This document shows positions 8,613 to 16,206 of a DNA stretch of 40,774 bases, piece by piece; the first letter of the stretch is position 1, and the number at the start of each line of letters is the position of its first letter. This DNA comes from Actinomycetes bacterium (lineage in GTDB: Bacteria > Actinomycetota > Acidimicrobiia > Acidimicrobiales > Bog-793). The notes beneath the pieces are model-generated. The model was not told the origin of the DNA, searched no databases, and saw only the letters and a list, made by a program, of their open reading frames with translations. Location: positions 1 to 40,774 of the forward strand of contig JAKBAA010000027.1 in NCBI GenBank assembly GCA_021809425.1, written 5' to 3'. A program made the translations under genes and the position numbers.

Positions 8613-10063
8613 GGCATCTCCTTGCCCATCTTTCGGTTGCCCGTGCCGGCCCGGAGGGGCCCGAGCAGGGCACGGATGTCATCGAGCTGCTCCAGCCGGC
8701 CGATCATCTCCCGGGCATCCTGCACGACCGCCACCGGGAGCACCCGCGTCGCGTTGTCGGTGAACTTCGTGGCCAGCTCGTCAAGGGTGAGCGGCCGCTC
8801 AGATCCTCCCCGGTTGGACATGACCGCCTCCACCAGCTCCGTCCCGTCGCGCAGCCGGACGCGGAGGATCGACGGGAACTGGTGGGGGAAGACGGCCGTG
8901 CACCGATCGTCCTCGACGACGTCGACCAGCGACATGAGGTGTCGGCGCGCAGGATCGTGGGCGAGCTCATCGGTGTAGTCGTCGAGACCGACCGCGAGCC
9001 CGCCCCCGCCGAGCAACCCGGCCACCACGGCGTAGGGCCCGCTGAACTGGGCCATGTACCCGGTCTCGGGCCGTCGCTTGACCTCGATTGGCTCGCCGAT
9101 GGTGTGCACGATCGGGCCTGGCACCCCGAGGGTCATCGAGACCACCTCGGCCGGCTCGACGCCGCGCCGCCGGAGCGCCCGCGCCGCATCGACGGCCGTG
9201 TGGGTGAAGTGGTTCGCCGGGTACGGCTTGAAGAAGATGCCTGGCACCTCCCAGCGCTCCCCCAGCCCGTCGGTGACCGCCAAGTGGTCGACCTGCCCGT
9301 GCAGCCAGGCCTGGAAGAAGCCGAAGCGGCCCTCGAGCACGGTGGCCGGGCCCGTGATGCCATGGCGCACCAGCTGGGCGGCCGAGACACCGGCGTGGGC
9401 GGCCCAGCCACAGTGCAGGCGCTTCACCGTGCCCCCGGTGCGATTCGCTTCGATGATGCCCGAGGACATCGATGCGGCGACGCCCAGGGCGTGGACGATC
9501 CCGTCGGCGCCGAGCCCCGAGAGCAGGCCCACCGACAACGCCGCGCCCATCGCTCCGCAGATCGAGGTGGCGTGCTGGCCGTGCTCGAAGTACACCGAGG
9601 CCCCGCTTGCCCGGTCGTACCCGGCCATGCCCAGGCGAACGCAGATCTCGAGGCCGCAGGCGATCGCGGCGACCAGCTGTCTGCCGTCCGCACCGGTCGC
9701 CTCGGCAGCAGCGAGCGCCGCCGGGACCACGCTGGCGCTCGGGTGGAGCACCGAGGGCAGGTGGGTGTCGTCGTAGTCCAGCGAGTGCGCGAGCACCCCG
9801 TTGACGAACGCCGCCCAGACGGCCGGCACGGCCTCGGCATGGCCGAGGGCCGTCGCCTGAGGAGCGCCGCCCTGCTCGGCGGCGAAGGCGGTGGCAGCCG
9901 CACTGGTCGGCAGTGCCGTCGCGGCGATCGCGATTCCGACGGTGTCGAGGACGCGCTTGCGCACGCTGTCGACCACCGCGTCGGGCAGGGCGTCGTAGGG
10001 GTTGGCGACCGCGAATGCGGCCACCTGCTCGGCGAGCGTCCCCGGTGCCGGCCTCTCAGCCAC
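8609..10063 (-). CDS. MmgE/PrpD family protein
   Basis: A 484-residue MmgE/PrpD-family protein. The family includes 2-methylcitrate dehydratase, cis-aconitate decarboxylase and iminodisuccinate epimerase. Hallmarks seen are DYDDTHLPSVLHPSASVVPAAL, the helical HCGWAAHAGVSAAQL region and FFKPYPANHFTHTAVDAA. It belongs to the generic MmgE branch, distinct from the PrpD at 4359, so it probably acts on another hydroxy- or unsaturated carboxylic acid. It overlaps the cyclase gene by 8 bp and the amidohydrolase by 4 bp, so all are probably made from one mRNA. Its substrate is presumably an intermediate of the same pathway as the CoA-transferase and the CitE-like lyase. Confidence 0.85.
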   Translation of the reverse strand: MAERPAPGTLAEQVAAFAVANPYDALPDAVVDSVRKRVLDTVGIAIAATALPTSAAATAFAAEQGGAPQATALGHAEAVPAVWAAFVNGVLAHSLDYDDTHLPSVLHPSASVVPAALAAAEATGADGRQLVAAIACGLEICVRLGMAGYDRASGASVYFEHGQHATSICGAMGAALSVGLLSGLGADGIVHALGVAASMSSGIIEANRTGGTVKRLHCGWAAHAGVSAAQLVRHGITGPATVLEGRFGFFQAWLHGQVDHLAVTDGLGERWEVPGIFFKPYPANHFTHTAVDAARALRRRGVEPAEVVSMTLGVPGPIVHTIGEPIEVKRRPETGYMAQFSGPYAVVAGLLGGGGLAVGLDDYTDELAHDPARRHLMSLVDVVEDDRCTAVFPHQFPSILRVRLRDGTELVEAVMSNRGGSERPLTLDELATKFTDNATRVLPVAVVQDAREMIGRLEQLDDIRALLGPLRAGTGNRKMGKEMP

Positions 10064-10874
10064 CGGCTACCACCGCCAGCGGCCGGACCGGTGAGCCCGT
10101 CGCCCCCACCAGGGCGAGGGGCACGAGGACGAGCGTGAACTCGTGGACCGCGGCGGCCGCCAGTTCCTCGAGGTCGAGCGCCTCCACGATGTAGATGCCG
10201 TGCTCCACCAGCAGCACCCGATGGGCCGGCAGCAACGCGTGGCCTCCTCGGGGCGCCAAACGCTCGAAGGCGATCGTGTCGGCGCCTGCCGCGTGGACCT
10301 CGTGGGCTGCAAGCCACTCGGCCCCCGCTTCCCCCACACCGGGCACACCGCTCTCGTTCCCGGCATAGGCCGCGGCGCCCTCGGCGAACCGGCGTCCCCA
10401 CCCGCTGCGGACGAGCGCCACGTCGCCAGGGCCGACGAGGACGCCTTCTGCGGCCACCGCCCGATCCAGGTCGGCCGGCGTGATCTCGTAGGCGGGGGCG
10501 CAAACCTCGATGCCGAGGGCGGCGGGGATGTCGAGGAGGACGCCGCGCCGGATCATCGGCTCGATGGTGTGGACCCCGAGCTCGGCGAACCCGCCGCCGA
10601 CTGCGGCAGCGGCGGCGTCGGCTCCGCCGTGCAGGCATCCGTCCTGCGACACATGTGCCAGGGCGTCGATATGGGTCCCGACGTGGGTCCCCGACACGAT
10701 CAGGTCGTTCGCCGCCGAGCCCCCGTCGGCTCGAACGACGTCCCCGTGGCGCCGCGGCAGGGTGTGCCAATACTGCGGATGGTTCGGCGACTGCGGCATG
10801 CCCCGGAACATCGGGCGGCCGAGATCGAAGATGCGCACGCCGGCCCGAACGGCAGCGAGCACGGCGTCGGTCAT
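10056..10874 (-). CDS. Cyclase-family metal-dependent hydrolase (kynurenine formamidase / isatin hydrolase-like)
   Basis: A 272-residue member of the cyclase family (PF04199). The signature GTHVGTHIDALAHV supplies the probable Mn/Zn ligands H64, H68, D70 and H74. Characterised members hydrolyse an amide or lactam-like bond (N-formylkynurenine, isatin), and others remain unassigned. Together with the amidohydrolase two genes downstream, it suggests successive C-N bond cleavage of a nitrogen-containing compound, which is an inference. It is translationally coupled on both sides: an ATGA overlap with the CoA-transferase upstream and an 8-bp overlap with the MmgE/PrpD gene downstream. No signal peptide is visible, so it is cytoplasmic. 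Confidence 0.8.
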   Translation of the reverse strand: MTDAVLAAVRAGVRIFDLGRPMFRGMPQSPNHPQYWHTLPRRHGDVVRADGGSAANDLIVSGTHVGTHIDALAHVSQDGCLHGGADAAAAAVGGGFAELGVHTIEPMIRRGVLLDIPAALGIEVCAPAYEITPADLDRAVAAEGVLVGPGDVALVRSGWGRRFAEGAAAYAGNESGVPGVGEAGAEWLAAHEVHAAGADTIAFERLAPRGGHALLPAHRVLLVEHGIYIVEALDLEELAAAAVHEFTLVLVPLALVGATGSPVRPLAVVAGG

Positions 10875-12097
10875 GCTACGACCCCTTCCTGTCGAAGCCG
10901 GGCGAGCTCATCCTCGCCCATGCCCAGCTCGTCCGCGAGGACGGCCGCCGTGTCGGCCCCGAGCTGCCGGCCGGTGTGCCGGATGCGCCCTGGGGTTCTC
11001 GACATCCGCCACATGACGTTGTGCATCAGCATCGGTCCGAGCTCGTCGTCGTCCACCTCGACCAGCATCTCGGTCTCCCGCACGTGCGGATCGTTCATCA
11101 GGTCTCGGGCGTCGTACACCGGGGCGACGGCTGCCTGGGCCTCGTCGAACGCAGCGAGAACCTCGGCTCGAGTCCGGGCCGCGATCCAGGCGCCGACCGC
11201 TTCGTCGACCACGTCGGCGTGCTCGGCGCGCCCGGTGCCGCTCGCGAACCACGGCTCGTCGATCAGCTCCGGCCGCCCGACCAGGCGGGCTACCCGCTCG
11301 GCGATCCGCTGGGCGCTCGCCGACACGGCGACCCACGAGCCATCGGCCGTACGGTAGGTGTTGCGGGGCGCATTGTTGGTCGACCGGTTCCCGTGGCGCG
11401 TCTGGACCACTCCGAGCTGCTGGTACACGGTCGGCGCCGGACCGACCGCCGCCATCATCGGCTCCAAGATGTTGATGTCGATCACCTGGCCGGAGCCGCC
11501 CCCCACCTCGCGGTGGCGAAGGGCCATCAGCACGGCGCTGGAGGCAGCGATGCCGCAGATGGTGTCGGCCAGTCCGAACGACGGCAGCGTCGGGGGACCG
11601 TCGGGCTCGCCGGTCATGTGGGCGAAGCCGCTCATCGCCTCGGCGAGCGTGCCGAACCCGGGCCGACCGGCATATGGCCCGGTCTGACCGAACCCGGTCA
11701 GGCGGGCGATGACGAGCCCCTCGTTGTCCTGGTGCAGCACGTCAGGACCGACGCCCCAGCGCTCGAGCGTCCCGGGGCGGAAGTTCTCCACAACCACGTC
11801 GGCCGTCGCGGCCAGGCGCCGAAAGATGGCGGCGCCCTCGGGCGCCTTCAGAGAGAGCCCGAGGGTGCGCTTGTTCCGGCTGATCTCCTTCCACCACAGC
11901 GGGACGCCGTGCTTCTTCGGGCCGTGCCCCCGCATGCCATCGCCTGCCGACGGGTGCTCGATCTTTATCACCTCGGCGCCAAAGTCCCCGAGGATCTGGC
12001 AACAGATCGGGCCCGCGAGGATCGTCGAGACATCCAGCACCCGCAGACCCACGAGCGGCGGCTGCGGCGGGTCGTCGGTGCTCGGCACGTCCGTCAT
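10871..12097 (-). CDS. CaiB/BaiF family (type III) CoA-transferase
   Basis: A 408-residue type III acyl-CoA:carboxylate CoA-transferase. The N-terminal fold motif LRVLDVSTILAGPICCQILGDFGAEVIKIE and VVVENFRPGTLERWG are classic for the family. Oddly, the loop that normally carries the catalytic Asp (PG-aromatic-D) reads PGFGTLAEAMSG here, with Gly149 where the Asp is expected. Activity by the standard mechanism is therefore uncertain, or a nearby Glu substitutes. The start at 12097 follows an AGGAG placed unusually close to the ATG. A frame from 12190 would add 31 very Arg-rich residues and run into the operator, so I rejected it. It is the first gene of the module and diverges from the CitE-like lyase. 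Confidence 0.82.
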   Translation of the reverse strand: MTDVPSTDDPPQPPLVGLRVLDVSTILAGPICCQILGDFGAEVIKIEHPSAGDGMRGHGPKKHGVPLWWKEISRNKRTLGLSLKAPEGAAIFRRLAATADVVVENFRPGTLERWGVGPDVLHQDNEGLVIARLTGFGQTGPYAGRPGFGTLAEAMSGFAHMTGEPDGPPTLPSFGLADTICGIAASSAVLMALRHREVGGGSGQVIDINILEPMMAAVGPAPTVYQQLGVVQTRHGNRSTNNAPRNTYRTADGSWVAVSASAQRIAERVARLVGRPELIDEPWFASGTGRAEHADVVDEAVGAWIAARTRAEVLAAFDEAQAAVAPVYDARDLMNDPHVRETEMLVEVDDDELGPMLMHNVMWRMSRTPGRIRHTGRQLGADTAAVLADELGMGEDELARLRQEGVVA

Positions 12098-12190
12098 CTC
12101 CTGGTCTGCGCCTCGTCGTCCCGCCCGCCGGCGCGCTCGCCGCCACCGACGGGCGACCACGGAGCCCGCAAGCGTCGGTCGTCGAATCAT

Positions 12191-12222
12191 GTTCCGACTA
12201 TCGAAACAGCTTTCCGACTATT
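12191..12222. promoter_or_regulatory. Operator-like palindrome plus direct repeat between divergent CoA-transferase and lyase genes
   Basis: TTCCGACTATCGAAA (12192-12206) is a 15-bp imperfect palindrome: TTCCGA and TCGAAA pair except at one position. Its left half recurs exactly, TTCCGACTAT, at 12212-12221, a spacing of 20 bp or two helical turns. The same GTTCCGAC core appears on the minus strand at 13995-14002, upstream of the iclR gene. This suggests binding by that IclR protein. TATTCT (12219-12224) could be a -10 for the plus-strand lyase, whose GTG starts 8 nt later. Confidence 0.5.
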
Positions 12223-12232
12223 CTAGGCAGCG

Positions 12233-13123
12233 GTGACGACGCCGCAACGGGCCGTGCAAGGAGGCGGCGACATCCCTCGGCGCCTGCCCGCGCCCCGGAG
12301 CTACCTGTACGTGCCGGCCACGCGACCCGAGCTCATCGACAAGGCCCTTGCAAGCAGGGCCGACGCGGTGGTGCTGGACCTGGAGGACGCCGTACCGCCC
12401 GACCACAAGGCCGCCGCACGCGCCAACGCCGCCGCGGTGCTGGCGAGCGCACCCCCGAAGCCCATCTACGTGCGGGTCAACGGCCTGGCCAGCGGGCTCG
12501 CGATGGACGACCTCGCTGCCGTGGCCACCGACCACCTCGCCGGCGTGCGCATCCCCAAGGTAGAGGGGCCCGACGAGGTGGAGGCGGTCCGGGCCGCGCT
12601 GGATGCGGCAGGATGCGCCGCCGTGGTGGTGCCCCTCATCGAGTCGGCGCTCGGCGTGGAGCGGGCGTTCGCCATCGCCTCGGCCCATCCCTCGGTGGCT
12701 ACCCTCGCCATGGGAGAGGCCGACCTCCGGGCCGACCTCCGGGCCGCGGCCGACCAAGGTCTCGACTACGCCAGATCCCGGTGCGTGCTTGCAGCGCGGG
12801 CCGCCCGCCGATCGCCAGCGGTCCAGAGCGTGCACATCCGCCTGGACGACGAGACCGGCCTTCGCCTGTCGACCGTGCGGGGGCGTGCGCTCGGCTTCGG
12901 CGGCCGCTCTGCCATCCATCCGGCGCAGGTCGCAGTCATCAACGACGTCTTCTCCCCCTCCGAGGAGGAGCGAGCCCGGGCCGCCGCGATCGTGGCCGCC
13001 TACCAGGAGGCGCAGACGCAGGGCCTTGCCGTCGCCGTCTCCCCCGACGGCGAGTTCGTCGACGCTCCCGTGGCCCGCGATGCCGCCGAGGTGCTGGCCC
13101 GCTACGAGCTGCCGCGCGACTGA
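12233..13123 (+). CDS. HpcH/HpaI (CitE-like) CoA-ester lyase
   Basis: A 296-residue TIM-barrel lyase of the citrate-lyase-beta type, which cleaves malyl-, citramalyl- or similar CoA esters into an acyl-CoA plus an oxo acid. Family wording is clear: RSYLYVPATRPE, ADAVVLDLEDAVPPDHK, YVRVNG, RIPKVEG, PLIESALG, MGEADLRADL and GFGGRSAIHPAQV. It is divergent from a CoA-transferase, a pairing known from itaconate/citramalyl-CoA-type routes, so the two could activate and split the same acid. The GTG at 12233 has no ribosome site and may be leaderless; a GTG at 12254 is an alternative. It converges with iclR, with only 16 bp between stops. Confidence 0.85.
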   Translation: MTTPQRAVQGGGDIPRRLPAPRSYLYVPATRPELIDKALASRADAVVLDLEDAVPPDHKAAARANAAAVLASAPPKPIYVRVNGLASGLAMDDLAAVATDHLAGVRIPKVEGPDEVEAVRAALDAAGCAAVVVPLIESALGVERAFAIASAHPSVATLAMGEADLRADLRAAADQGLDYARSRCVLAARAARRSPAVQSVHIRLDDETGLRLSTVRGRALGFGGRSAIHPAQVAVINDVFSPSEEERARAAAIVAAYQEAQTQGLAVAVSPDGEFVDAPVARDAAEVLARYELPRD

Positions 13124-13139
13124 TCCCCGTGCGCCGGCG

Positions 13140-13934
13140 TCAGGTGCCGGTGGCGACACGCCCCAGGCGGGCGGAGATGCGAGCGGCGACCACCAGCAGA
13201 CGCTCCACGCAATGATCCACCTCGGCAGCCAGCCGCTCCGCCGGGCCGCACACGCTGATCACCGCCAACGGCCGATCGCGGTGGTCCAGCAGAGGAGCGG
13301 CGACGGAGCCGGCGCCTGGCTGCCGCTCGCCCTCGGAGCGGGCGAAGCCGCGGCGGCGGATCTCCTCGAGCTCCGTTCGGAGCGATGGCACGTCCACCCT
13401 GGTGGCAGGCGTGACCTTGGCAAGGGGCTCGTGGAGATAGCGCTCGATCTCGGCTTCGGGCAGGAAGGCCAGGAACGCCTTGGAGGAAGCGCCGGCATGC
13501 AGCGGGTAGGGCACGCCGATCTGCACGGCCATCAGCACCTCGCGATCAGGCGTCACCTGGTCGACGTACACCCGGGTCCACCCGGTGCGCACGGACAAGG
13601 TGGCCGTCTCGTCCGTCGCTTGGGATAGGGAGGCCAGCTCGGGTCCGGCGAGGCGCACGACGTCGAGCTTGTCGAGGTAGGCGAGGCCGAGGCACACCAT
13701 GGCAGGCCCGAGTGAGTACTTACGGGTTCCCTCGTCGACCGTGATCAGACCCTTATTGCGCAATGACGCCAGTATCCGGTGCACGGCCGGCTTGGAGAGG
13801 GCGAGGGCGTTGGCGATCTCTGTCACCCCGAGCAGGGGGCCGCGCGCCGCACCGAACAGCAGCAGCACGTCGGCGGCGCGCTCGACGGTCAACGCGGTGC
13901 TCCCGGACGCTCGCTGGCCCGACTCGGACGCCAC
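13140..13934 (-). CDS. IclR family transcriptional regulator
   Basis: A 264-residue one-component regulator. Residues about 16-75 form the winged helix (LTVERAADVLLLF, EIANALALSKPAVHRILASL, KYSLGPAM). The rest is the IclR effector domain with PLHAGASSKAFLAFLP and the typical GAGSVAAPLLDHRDRPLAVISV segment. The GTG start at 13934 is chosen because AGGAGG (13944-13949 on this strand) sits 9 nt upstream. The likely targets are the divergent lyase/CoA-transferase promoters and its own gene, because a GTTCCGAC core occurs upstream of both. Effector unknown; IclR ligands are often small aromatic or carboxylic acids. Confidence 0.88.
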   Translation of the reverse strand: MASESGQRASGSTALTVERAADVLLLFGAARGPLLGVTEIANALALSKPAVHRILASLRNKGLITVDEGTRKYSLGPAMVCLGLAYLDKLDVVRLAGPELASLSQATDETATLSVRTGWTRVYVDQVTPDREVLMAVQIGVPYPLHAGASSKAFLAFLPEAEIERYLHEPLAKVTPATRVDVPSLRTELEEIRRRGFARSEGERQPGAGSVAAPLLDHRDRPLAVISVCGPAERLAAEVDHCVERLLVVAARISARLGRVATGT

Positions 13935-13994
13935 GTGGCAACCCCTCCTGCACACCCGGGCGCCCCGTCCGCCGTGGCCAGCCGGGCCGTGCAG

Positions 13995-14002
13995 GTCGGA
14001 AC
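13995..14002 (-). promoter_or_regulatory. Candidate IclR half-site upstream of iclR
   Basis: GTTCCGAC read on the minus strand matches the operator core found at 12191-12198. It lies about 60 bp upstream of the iclR start and directly after a TAACGT hexamer that could serve as a -10. The position would fit autoregulation. The match is only eight bases, so chance cannot be excluded. Confidence 0.3.
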
Positions 14003-14044
14003 GTTAGCCCCAGCTCCCCCCTCCCGCCCGCCTCCCGGTCCCGC

Positions 14045-15010
14045 TCACGCCGCAAGCACGTCCCGCAAGCGGGCAAGCTGCTCACGGCGTCGTCCGGTCA
14101 GGAGGGGCACCACCACCCGGTCGACCGGTAGCGCCCGAAGGCGCTCCGCCACCTCTCCCGGGTCGTCGCTGGCGATGCAGAACATGTCCACGACCCGCCT
14201 CGGCAGCTCCCCGATGCGCGCCGGATCGTCCAGCCAGGACGCATAGGACTCGTTCCTCCGGGCCGCTCGCACCATGGCCGCCACCGCGTCGAGGTCGTCC
14301 TGGACGCCGGCGGCGATCACGTCGCGGGGCACGGCCTGGTGCACCGCCCCGGCCGTGGCGGCTGCGAAGCCGGCAACCTCCCGGTAGGCCTCCTCGAGGG
14401 TGTCGCCCAGACCGACGGGCAACAGCAGGGTGACGGTGCATCGGGTGGCCCGTCCGGCGCCCTCGCTCGCCAGCCGGACCTGCTCCGATGCCCACTGCAG
14501 CAGCCGGCCGTCACCGCCGATCTTCAGGTAGGCGGTGTCCGCAAGCCGGCCGGCGACCGCCAGCGCCCGGGGACCGGTAGCCGCCATGGCCAGCGCCACC
14601 GGACGGGGCGGGCCACCCCAGGGACCGGAGAGGTAGTCCCGGCATGCACGCAGGGCCGCCTCCATCTGGTCGATCGTGGCCGGCCGCTGGCCTGCCGTCT
14701 GCACGGCCGTCTCCCCCGAGCCGAGTCCGAGGGTCAGGCGACCTGGCACCAGCTCGTCCAACGACGCCGCAGCCCCGGCGAGCACCGACGGGTGGCGAAG
14801 CACCGGGTTGGTGACCCCGATGCCGATCGGGATGCTGGCGGTGGCGAGTGCGACCGCCGTCGTCGACACCATGCAGTCCCGGAACAGGTCCTGGGAGTCG
14901 GCGATCCACAATCCCCCGAAGCCGCCGCCCTCCACCGACCGGGCGAACGCCACGGTCTCCTCGACCGGGTGGTCCGGGTGGATCCCGATATTGAGCTGGC
15001 CGGGGTCCAT
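14045..15010 (-). CDS. LLM class (luciferase-like) F420- or flavin-dependent oxidoreductase
   Basis: A 321-residue luciferase-like TIM-barrel oxidoreductase. Family features are GIHPDHPVEETVAFARSVE with GGLWIADSQDL, then GIGVTNPVLRHPSVLAGAAASLDEL, LGLGSGETAVQ and MAATGPRALAVAGRLADTAYL. In actinobacteria most such proteins use coenzyme F420, and the 5,10-methylene-H4MPT-reductase-like wording points that way; FMN use is not excluded. The ATG at 15010 has GAAAGGA about 10 nt upstream; a longer frame to 15124 overlaps the permease gene and looks spurious. It is the last gene after the ABC importer, so it may act on the imported compound. Confidence 0.85.
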   Translation of the reverse strand: MDPGQLNIGIHPDHPVEETVAFARSVEGGGFGGLWIADSQDLFRDCMVSTTAVALATASIPIGIGVTNPVLRHPSVLAGAAASLDELVPGRLTLGLGSGETAVQTAGQRPATIDQMEAALRACRDYLSGPWGGPPRPVALAMAATGPRALAVAGRLADTAYLKIGGDGRLLQWASEQVRLASEGAGRATRCTVTLLLPVGLGDTLEEAYREVAGFAAATAGAVHQAVPRDVIAAGVQDDLDAVAAMVRAARRNESYASWLDDPARIGELPRRVVDMFCIASDDPGEVAERLRALPVDRVVVPLLTGRRREQLARLRDVLAA

Positions 15011-15120
15011 GCTTCGCCGTCCTTTCGCGTGTGGGTCCCCAGCCCGGCGGGCCGGGGCGGCGGCCCTGGAGCCGTCGAGATCAGTCACCTGCCGGAGGGC
15101 GCCATCGCCCGGCGCCCGGC

Positions 15121-16206
15121 TCAACGCCCGGCGGCCGCGGCTGCCTCAGTCGCCCGAGACGCGCTCAGGAGCCTGCGGCGGCGGGCGAGGATCGAGAGCG
15201 CCACGGCGAAGATCAGGGCTCCCCCGTAGAACAGCTGCTGCACGAACGTCCCCGCCCCGACCAGCTCCAGGCCGGTGATGCCGCTGACCAGGAAGTACAC
15301 CGACGCCGTGGTGCCCCACGGGTTGAACCGCCCCGGCGTGATGGTCGTCGCGCCGAGGAACACCGCGGCGAATGCCGGAAGCAGCATCGAGATGTTCGCC
15401 GTCGGATCGGCCGCGCCGCTCGTGCCTGCCGACACCACCCCGGCGAGTCCGGCGAACAGCCCGGACACCACGAGCGCCCAGAAGCGGACGTGATTGACCC
15501 GGACGCCGGACAGCTTCGCGACATCGCGGTTGCGGCCCACGAACAGCAGGCGTTGCCCGAGGAAGGTGAACCGGTACAGCACCCACAGGATCACCGTGAA
15601 GGCGAGGCCGTAGTAGAACTCGAGCGGGATCGAGAACAGCTTGTCGATGATGATGGGGGTGACCAGCGAGTTCGAGATGCCGCCGATCACGTTGGAGCCG
15701 CTGATCCAGAGGGCCATCCCGCCGAAGAACGTCCCCGTGCCGAGCGTGGCCACGAACGAGTCGATGCCCACGTAGATGATGAGCACGGCATTCAGCACGC
15801 CGATCGCCGCTGCCACTGCCAGCGACACGAGGATCGCCACGCCGATGTTCACGTGGCCCTCGCTGTTCAGCACACCGATGACGAGCGAGCTGAAGACGAG
15901 GTTGTAGGCGACGGACAGGTCGTACTCCCCCACCGTGAGCGGGATCATCAACCCCAAGGCCAGGAACAGCAAGGTCGACTGCGAGCCCAGGATCGTCGAG
16001 GCGTTCGACAGGGTGGGATACGTTCCAGGCTTCAGCAGGCTGAAGACCAGGATCACGAGGATCCACACCACGAAGAGCGCGCTCTTCTCGAGGAACTGCA
16101 GGCCCGTCGCTCGCGTGAGCCGTCCCGGTTGGGGCACCCCGATCCGCCGGCGCTTGGCCGCACTGGCCCCGCCGTCGCCTCCGACGAGCTCATCGGTCTT
16201 GATCAC
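15121..16206 (-). CDS. RbsC-type sugar ABC transporter permease
   Basis: A 361-residue inner-membrane permease of the BPD_transp_2 (ribose/xylose type) family with about ten hydrophobic segments. The family EAA-like region reads VRVNHVRFWALVVSGLFAGLAG, and the segment LGLMIPLTVGEYDLSVAYNL corresponds to the conserved GGIDLSVG region of the family. The GTG start at 16206 overlaps the stop of the ATPase gene (GTGA), so the two are coupled. With a single permease gene, the channel would be a homodimer. The substrate is not predictable from sequence; it is probably a polar sugar-like or purine/autoinducer-like compound. Confidence 0.88.
   Translation of the reverse strand: MIKTDELVGGDGGASAAKRRRIGVPQPGRLTRATGLQFLEKSALFVVWILVILVFSLLKPGTYPTLSNASTILGSQSTLLFLALGLMIPLTVGEYDLSVAYNLVFSSLVIGVLNSEGHVNIGVAILVSLAVAAAIGVLNAVLIIYVGIDSFVATLGTGTFFGGMALWISGSNVIGGISNSLVTPIIIDKLFSIPLEFYYGLAFTVILWVLYRFTFLGQRLLFVGRNRDVAKLSGVRVNHVRFWALVVSGLFAGLAGVVSAGTSGAADPTANISMLLPAFAAVFLGATTITPGRFNPWGTTASVYFLVSGITGLELVGAGTFVQQLFYGGALIFAVALSILARRRRLLSASRATEAAAAAGR

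Noticed and set aside
12098..12190. An N-terminal extension of the CoA-transferase from the ATG at 12190
   Set aside because: It would add 31 residues dominated by Arg and Ala, lies against the operator and has no ribosome site; the family N-terminus begins after 12097.
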